Shown here piece after piece: positions 57,821 through 64,000 of a stretch of DNA of 64,000 nucleotides; positions within the stretch are counted from its first letter, which is position 1; each line of letters begins with the position of its first letter. The position numbers and the translations under genes were made by a program. A model generated the notes under the pieces. The model was not told where the DNA came from. It saw only the letters and a program-made list of their open reading frames with translations, and searched no databases. The stretch is taken from contig NC_133666.1 of the NCBI RefSeq assembly GCF_037893015.1, positions 568,806,389-568,870,388 on the forward strand. The letters run 5' to 3'. Source of the stretch: Macrotis lagotis (taxonomy: Eukaryota > Chordata > Mammalia > Peramelemorphia > Peramelidae).

Positions 57821-60618
57821 CAACAAGCCACTAGTGAACTCCCTAACAAAAAATCTCCAGAACCTGATAGATTCACAGTTGAATTCTACTAAGCATTTAA
57901 GGAACAATTGGCTCCAATTCTATATAAACTTATAAACTCTTTGGAAAAATGGTAGAACACTGAACTCTGCCTAACTCTTTCTATGACACCAAAATGGTGC
58001 TGAAACCTAGACCAGGAAGAGTTAAAACTGAGAAAGAAAAGTATAGACCTATCTCCCTGATTAATATAGATGCAAAAATCTTAAATAAAATTTTAACAAA
58101 ACGATTACAACAAGTTATCACTAGGATAATACATTATAACCAAATAAGATTTATCCCAGGAATGCCAGGTTGGTTAAATATTAGGAAAACTATTAGTATA
58201 ATTAATTATATCACAACAAACCTATTAGAAATTCTATGTTTTATCAATAGATATGGGAAAAGCTTCTGAAAAAATACAGCAACTATTCCTACTGAAAACA
58301 CTAGAGAATGTATGAATAAATGAATTGTTCCTTAGAATGATACGCAGTATCTATATGAAACCATTAACAAGCATTTTATTCAATAGGGAGAGACAAGAGG
58401 CATTGCCAATAAGATCAGGAGTGAAACAAGAATACCCATTATCACCACTACTATTCAATATCATATTAGAAATGTTAGCTTCATCAATAAGAGAAGAAAA
58501 ACAAATTGAAGGAATTAGAATTGAGAAAAAAGAGACAAAACGCTCACTCTTTGGAGATGACATGATGGTATACATAGAGAATCACAATAAATCTTTCAAA
58601 AAACTACTGCAAACAATTAGCAATTTTAGCAAAGTTGCAGGATACACAATAAGCCCTCATAAATCTGCAACTTTTCTATATATAACTAGCAAGATGCAGC
58701 AGGAAAAGCTAGAAAGAGAAATTCCATTCCAAGTAATGTCAGACCATATAAAATACCAGGGAGTCTATTTGCCAAGGCAGACTCAGAATCTTTTTGATAA
58801 CAATTACAAAACCCTTCTCACACTAATAAAATCAGATTTTAAATAACTGGGCAAACACCCACAGCTCATGGATAGGTCAAGCTAATATAATAAAAATGGC
58901 AATTCTACCAAAACTAAACTGTTTAGGACCCTACTCATCAAAATTCCAAAAAAACAATACTTTAATGAGTTGAAAAAGTTGTAAGTAAATTCATATGGAG
59001 AAATAAAATTTCATGGATTCAATGAAAAAATGCAAAAGAAGGTGGTTTAGTCCTATCTGATCTAAAATTAGTTATCAAAACTGTCTGGTATTGACTAAGA
59101 AATAGATTGTTGGACCAATGGAATAGACTGCAAAATCAGTAAACAATTATAGTAATCTGTTGTTTGACAAACCCAAAGAATCCAGCTATTGGAATAAAAA
59201 CTCTTTGATAAAAACTGTTAGGAAAATTGGAAGTTACTATGAAAGAAATTTAGATTAGACCAACACCTCACAGCTGATACCAAGATAAGATCCAAATGGT
59301 TACAGGATTTAGAGAGTAAAAACAATATTATAAGCAAACTAGAAGATCAAGGAGTAGTTTACCTGTCAGATCCATGAAAAGGGAAGTACTTTATGACTAA
59401 GGCAGAGATGGAAAACATCACTAAAAGCAAACTAGATGATTTTGATTACATTAAATTAAAAAGCTTTTGAACAGACAAAACCACTATAACCAAGATCAAA
59501 AGAATTTTAGTAAACTGGGAAACAATCTTCACAACTAATGTTTCTGTCAAAGGATTCATTGCTAAAATATAAAGAGAATTGAGTCAATTTTTTTTAAAAG
59601 CCATTCCCCAATGGACAAATGGACAAAGGATATGCAAAGGCAATTTACAAATGAGTAGATCAAAGCAATCCATAGCCATATGAAAAATTGCTCTAAATCA
59701 TTACTTATTAGAGAAATGTAAATTAAAGCTTCTCTGAGGTACCACCTCACACCTCTGAGACTGGTCAATATGACCAGAAAGGACAATGATCATTGTTGGA
59801 AGAGTTGTGGGAAATCTTGGGCACTAATACATTGTTGGTGGAGCTATGAACTCATCCAACTTTTCTGGAGAGCAATTAGGAACTATGCCCAAAGGGCAAC
59901 AAAAATGTGCATACCCTTTGATCCAGCAACACCAGTACTGGGTCTATACCCTGAAGAGATGATTAAAAAAAAGGGTAAAAACTTCACTGGTACAAAAATA
60001 TTCATAGCATCCCTGTTTGTGGTGGCAAAGAATTGGAAATTAAGTAAATATCCTTCAATTGGGGAAGGGCTTAGCAAACTGTTGTATATGTATGTCATGG
60101 AACACTACTGTTTTATTAGAAACCAGGAGGGATGGGAATTCACGGAAGCCTGGAGGGATTTGCATGAACTGATGTTGAGTGAGATGAGCAGAAAACCAGA
60201 AAAACATTGTACACCCTAACATCAACATGGGGGTGATAATCAGCCTTGATAGACTCAGTCACTCCATCAGTGCAACAATCAGGGGAAATATGGAGCTGTC
60301 TGCAATGGAGAATACCATATGTATCCTGAGAAACAACTGTGGAGTTTGAACAAAGACCAAAGACTATTACTTTCAATTTAGGGGGAAAAACTGATATCTT
60401 ATTGTCTGATCTTGCTATCTCTTATAATTAATTTTTTCTTCCTTAAGGATATGATTTCTCTCTCATCTCATTCAATTTGGATTAATGTATTCCATGAAAA
60501 CAATGTAAAGACTGGTAAATTGACTTCTTTGGCGCATAAGGGGAAGGAAGTAAGATTAGGGGAAAAATTGTAAAACTCAAAATAAATAAAATCTTTATAA
60601 TTCAAAAAAGAAGAAAAA
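57821..60618 (+). mobile_element. 5'-truncated younger-type LINE-1 with 15-bp target duplication
   Basis: ataaatgaatatttg is repeated exactly at 57806-57820 and 60619-60633, which fixes both ends. It starts in the RT lead-in (SPEPDRFTVEFY equivalent near 57860) and runs through to an AATAAA-bearing 3' end. Confidence 0.93.
57824..60220 (+). pseudogene. Younger L1 ORF2 (RT to C-terminus), broken
   Basis: Open blocks: 57994-58269 ([20 protein letters not shown]), 58325-58846 for 173 codons (LSPLLFNIILEMLASSIREE, and LFGDDMMVYIEN at 58548-58583, with Gly in place of the Ala of FADD; SNFSKVAGYTISPHKS), and 59770-60219 for 149 codons (DNDHCWKSCGKSWALIHCWW, PFDPATPVLGLYPEEMIKK, ELMLSEMSR). Between them are several frameshifts and a stop. 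Longest surviving L1 frames in the window. Confidence 0.88.
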
Positions 60619-60633
60619 ATAAATGAATATTTG

Positions 60634-61744
60634 TTGAGGTGCTGTAGCAAAGACAGAAGCAATAAAAATGTACAAAAAGCTAGGCACATTCTTTACCTTT
60701 TGCATTTACTGACCCTGAAAAAAGTAGGAGGATGAGAGAGAGAGAGACAGAGAGACAGAGAGACAGAGAGACGACAGAGAGAGACAGAGAACACATATAA
60801 GAGAATATATTAGATTGAGTACTACTTGCCTTATAAAGTCCTTCCAATATTGCTTCTGGTTATGATATTACAAAGGGAAAATATTTTTGTTTGATATTAT
60901 AATGAAACCACAATTATCAAATTGTCTTGTTCAATTTGACTGATGTCAATTAGATTTTAAATATCTTGTCAAATATTTAACATCAGAAAGAGAGAAAGAA
61001 TGACAAACACATGAACAGAGGTCAAAGAGATTATAAACTAAATTGTTAAATAATTTGGTCTCGTGGTCTTGACACTATCATTACATTTATCCTAACTGCA
61101 TGATATAGCTTATGTAATGTATGTATGAAAGTCATTCTTATAAATTAAGCTTTATATATGCAGACAATATGATTATTTACTTGGAAAATTCCTAAGATTC
61201 AGCTAAGGGTTTTTTCCCCTTCCCTTCCCCATAACACTAAAGATGGGTATGAAACATAAATGGGAATGTCTGAGTTATCTGCCCTTTTCCACTGCTCCGT
61301 TTTTCAATTTGCCCCATTGCAACTATCTGACTAAGAGCTGTATGAACAGATAGATAATTACATTTAAATTCCGCTTTTTGCCCATCCAAATACTTTTTAG
61401 TAATGAAGACCCATCCAGATCCTGGTAAAAGAACAGCATCTAACCTATAAAATATTGTTAATAAATATACAATTATAAAGTCTCTTTGCATTACAAAGTA
61501 TTTTATTTTTGATTCGTCTTTGTTTGCTGTCAAAATTTGGCATATGTTTAAACATAGTTCAAACCATTCATTCATTTAGGCTACTTATTTTTAATTAGTT
61601 GTCTTCTGGATATCTATTTTCAATATTTTTCCTTTTTACTAAATCTTTAATGTATAAAGTTTTGGGGATACATGAATAGGCAATCTTTTGCTCTTCATTT
61701 TTTAATTTAACTTACCTTTTGAAATTAGATTTTTAAGATATTGA
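60634..61744. other. Non-L1 DNA, no gene recognised
   Basis: Includes a GAGACA repeat (60734-60791). A 112-codon minus-strand open stretch (61237-61575) shows no recognisable motif and is not called as a gene. Confidence 0.4.
60734..60791. repeat. (GAGA)n/(GAGACA)n simple repeat
   Basis: Alternating GA and GAGACA units. Confidence 0.9.
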
Positions 61745-61985
61745 CTAATCATAACAGCTATAAGTTGTATAGTATTTTAATATTTGCAAAGTTTACTAAT
61801 TCAATCTGTTAACAAAAATTCTGAGATATATTTGTATATTTGTTTTTATCCAGATGAAGAAAATGAGGCAGACAGAATCAGATGATTTGTCCAGGTTGTG
61901 TTTGGCATTAGATTTGAATTCACACATCTCTGACTCCAGTTCCAGTTCTCTATGCAATATATTATCTGCCTGTTTCTATTTAGAA
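61745..61985 (+). mobile_element. MIR/THER1-type CORE-SINE
   Basis: Text aligns along the MIR consensus as remembered: agctataagttgtatagtattttaatatttgcaaag, then atccagatgaagaaaatgaggcagacag, gatgatttgtccag, gatttgaattcacacatctctgactccag, ctctatgcaatatattatctgcc. Old and diverged but continuous over about 240 bases. Confidence 0.8.
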
Positions 61986-62080
61986 ACTACTATATAAATT
62001 TTATAAAGGTTTGCTAGATGTACACTGGCCAGGTTTCTGTCATCTGTAGTTCCCCTTTTATTGTCAACAAGTCCATAACT

Positions 62081-62237
62081 GGGGGGGGTGGGGAAGGTAG
62101 GTATTGCAGTGGATAGAGCACCAGCCTTGGAATCAGGAGTACCTGAGTTCAAATCAACCTCAGTCACTTAATAATTACCTAGCTATGTGGCCTTGGGCAA
62201 GCCACTTAACCCCACTGCCTTACAAAAACTACAAAAA
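62081..62237 (+). mobile_element. WSINE1-like SINE with target duplication
   Basis: G-rich head, gcagtggatagagcaccagcc A-box region, gagttcaaatc B-box, acttaataattacct, cacttaaccccactgcc and A tail. Flanks aagtccataac (62069-62079) and aagtccacaac (62237-62247). Confidence 0.88.
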
Positions 62238-62613
62238 AGTCCACAACCCATTTTTAAATTTTATTCTCTTAGCCAGCTGTTGATTTTTTAAATTAATTTG
62301 AATCAATAAGTGGGTCTGGACATTTTCCTCTGGAATTGTTTTTTATTATTTGTCCAAAATTTTGACAAATTTCTTCCCCAAATAAAAAACCTTAATGTCA
62401 ATTTCACCATTTTTAGCCACATTTCAATGAAGTCTTGCTGTCCTCTCCCAAGCTTTCTATAATATTGTCCCATAGAAGTTGGAAATTTAAAGCATGAGTC
62501 TATCTAATTATTTTGAAAGTAAGAGAAAGGTGTTCATTCTTTGGTAAGTTGCTAAACAACTAACAATCAATAAAATATACCAAAACATTTGATTACTGAA
62601 TAGAGATAAATGT

Positions 62614-62735
62614 TAAATGTATACATATATATGTATATATATATATATAGATTCTTATAGGTATGTATATATGTGTGCATATATATATATGTGTGTGTTT
62701 TGTGTGTATGTGTGTATGTATATATGTATATAAGC
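62614..62735. repeat. (TA)n/(TG)n microsatellite
   Basis: TA and TG dinucleotides in several blocks, interrupted by agattcttataggt. Confidence 0.85.
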
Positions 62736-63815
62736 TTGGTAATACTTATAAAACTATCCAAAATAAAATCAATAGAATTTGGAAAACACTGTACAATCTT
62801 GCAAATATATATAATAGTAGGAATAAAATAAAACAAAACCTTGTATCATAATCATTATCATCATTATGAAGCCTGGACCTGAAGAAACCATAATCTTATG
62901 CACTCTCATCCTCAGAAAGTGTGGAAGACTATGGAACCCTATAGAATGTGTTGCTTGATTTTGTGAAAATATGGAAGTGAAAGTAAATTCATATGCATTC
63001 ATGCCTACATACACAAGATATACATGTATGTATGTCATCAAATGAAAGTCATGAAGTAGAAGCAGAAAATAAAAATTTGAAATTTTTGAAGAGTGAATAA
63101 GCAAAATATGTGTAATGATACCTTATGTATTTGGTAATCCAAGAAATATATGTAACATGAAATAAGAAAACAGTATTTATTGCTAGATGTACACTGTATT
63201 TATTTATTCTTATAAGCACCCTCATTTTTGAAAATGATAGTTGTGTTTAGCCTTTAGTAGTTAAAAACAGAAAAGAAATCTATCACACAGTTGTCATGAG
63301 GTAAGGGAAGTATTTCAGAGAGTAACACAATTGTATCTGACATGGCATTTTAAAAATTGTTAAAGAGTTTCATTTTATATATCACTACAGACAAGGCTAA
63401 TTTTTTTCACTTCATAGAATATTAACCTTGGATACAGAATCTTAATTTTCTCTCTGGGAAATGATACACACCAAATGATATACACAAGATAAACACCAAG
63501 ATTCATATAAACCAAAAAAAAAACCACCCATAGTGATTGGGTGTGGCATGGCTACAGTGATCAGGACAAGACCTTATATGACTGAAACAGTGATGGGGCA
63601 CCCAGGTGTCTGTAACTCGAATCCAGTGTTGAGCAGAATAAACTGAAACCAAAAGCATTCCACAACAACATGCTTTATAACTCCTCATTCCTTTGTACAT
63701 TATCTGTAAATACCATGAATGTTTTTCAAGCCTTCTGAGAAAATATCATTATGTGGTCTGGTCATCCCTCCCCATCTCTCTCTCCCCCCATTATCCCACT
63801 TTGACCACTATACTC

Positions 63816-63816
63816 G

Positions 63817-63869
<53 letters not shown>
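63816..63869. repeat. (AAT)n microsatellite
   Basis: Eighteen AAT units without interruption. Confidence 0.95.
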
Positions 63870-64000
63870 TCATTAATCTACTTAGATAATTATTCTGGAA
63901 CTCTCTGGATTCTTTCTTTGGTATCATGCTAGAACCCTGTTAGGGGGAGCCTTTATTATCCCACAGAAAGAACAAGACAATCACATTGTGCTCTTTTTTT

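Larger units (their letters stand above)
62238..64000. other. Non-L1 DNA with microsatellites, no gene recognised
   Basis: Apart from TA/TG (62614-62735) and AAT (63816-63869) repeats I see nothing assignable. A block at about 63520-63720 has a more complex base mix but no recognisable repeat family or protein. Confidence 0.4.

Noticed and set aside
61237..61575. 112-codon minus-strand open frame in non-L1 DNA
   Set aside because: No motif, no good start context seen, and no codon pattern different from its surroundings.
62872..63110. 107-111 codon minus-strand frame with Met/Ile repeats
   Set aside because: Its centre is a short ATCATT-type simple repeat and there is no recognisable protein.

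Overview
The window looks like intergenic or intronic DNA from a marsupial, most likely an Australian one. It is AT-rich, has no intact cellular gene, and is built almost entirely from retrotransposons. The main diagnostic is a tRNA-derived SINE present about fourteen times on both strands. Its head has A-box and B-box promoter motifs and a GGGGCRGCTAGGTGG start, and its CORE-type tail contains acttaataattacct and cacttaaccccat. This matches my memory of the marsupial CORE-SINE WSINE1. It sits among LINE-1 (L1) copies whose ORF2 keeps mammalian L1 hallmarks (SPGPDGF, QGC.LSP, FADD, a CCHC-like C-terminus). Older MIR/THER-type and MAR1-like SINEs are also present. All boundaries were judged by eye from similarity between copies inside the window and are approximate to about 10-30 bases unless a target-site duplication fixes them.

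Layout. 1-3424: an L1 on the minus strand (5'UTR, ORF1, inter-ORF, start of ORF2) with a small internal inversion. 3425-3960: minus L1 scrap. 3975-4815: intronless decayed retrocopy of UBE2J2 on the minus strand; a second fragment of the same gene's 3' end lies at 5291-5515 on the plus strand inside an L1 fragment. 5880-7700: minus L1 fragment. 7745-8202: two SINEs. 9392-42050: a dense pile of plus-strand L1s inserted in one another: L1A; then L1B, split by L1C and by an ORF2-less L1D; then L1F, split by the 8-kb L1E. L1E carries a 1.22-kb solo LTR with a 6-bp target duplication. 42050-45712: the main island not made of L1, with microsatellites and MIR-like remnants. 45880-49770: an L1 split by a younger truncated L1. 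50026-57195: further L1s, one with an inverted ORF1 scrap in its reverse-transcriptase region. 57821-60618: a truncated L1 with a perfect 15-bp duplication. 60619-64000: mostly unassigned DNA with a MIR/THER element, a SINE and microsatellites.

No L1 here is intact: every ORF1 and ORF2 has stops, frameshifts, deletions or insertions, so none should be mobile. Two L1 types can be told apart. The older type (L1-1, A, B, C, D, and the copy split at 45880-49770) has an inter-ORF region of roughly 1 kb. A younger type (E, the copies at 46186 and 57821, probably the one at 50026) has an ORF1 beginning MKKGQQKGG, a more GC-rich 5'UTR and a shorter inter-ORF region that includes a long polypurine tract. 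The SINEs have A-rich tails and 10-17 bp target duplications, as expected if the L1 machinery moved them.

The most notable observations are the paired UBE2J2 retrocopy fragments sharing an apparent internal deletion, a 67-bp perfect templated insertion, a half-L1 (HAL1-like) element, the solo LTR, and the unusually long L1 inter-ORF region. I found no evidence for a wholly new gene system.
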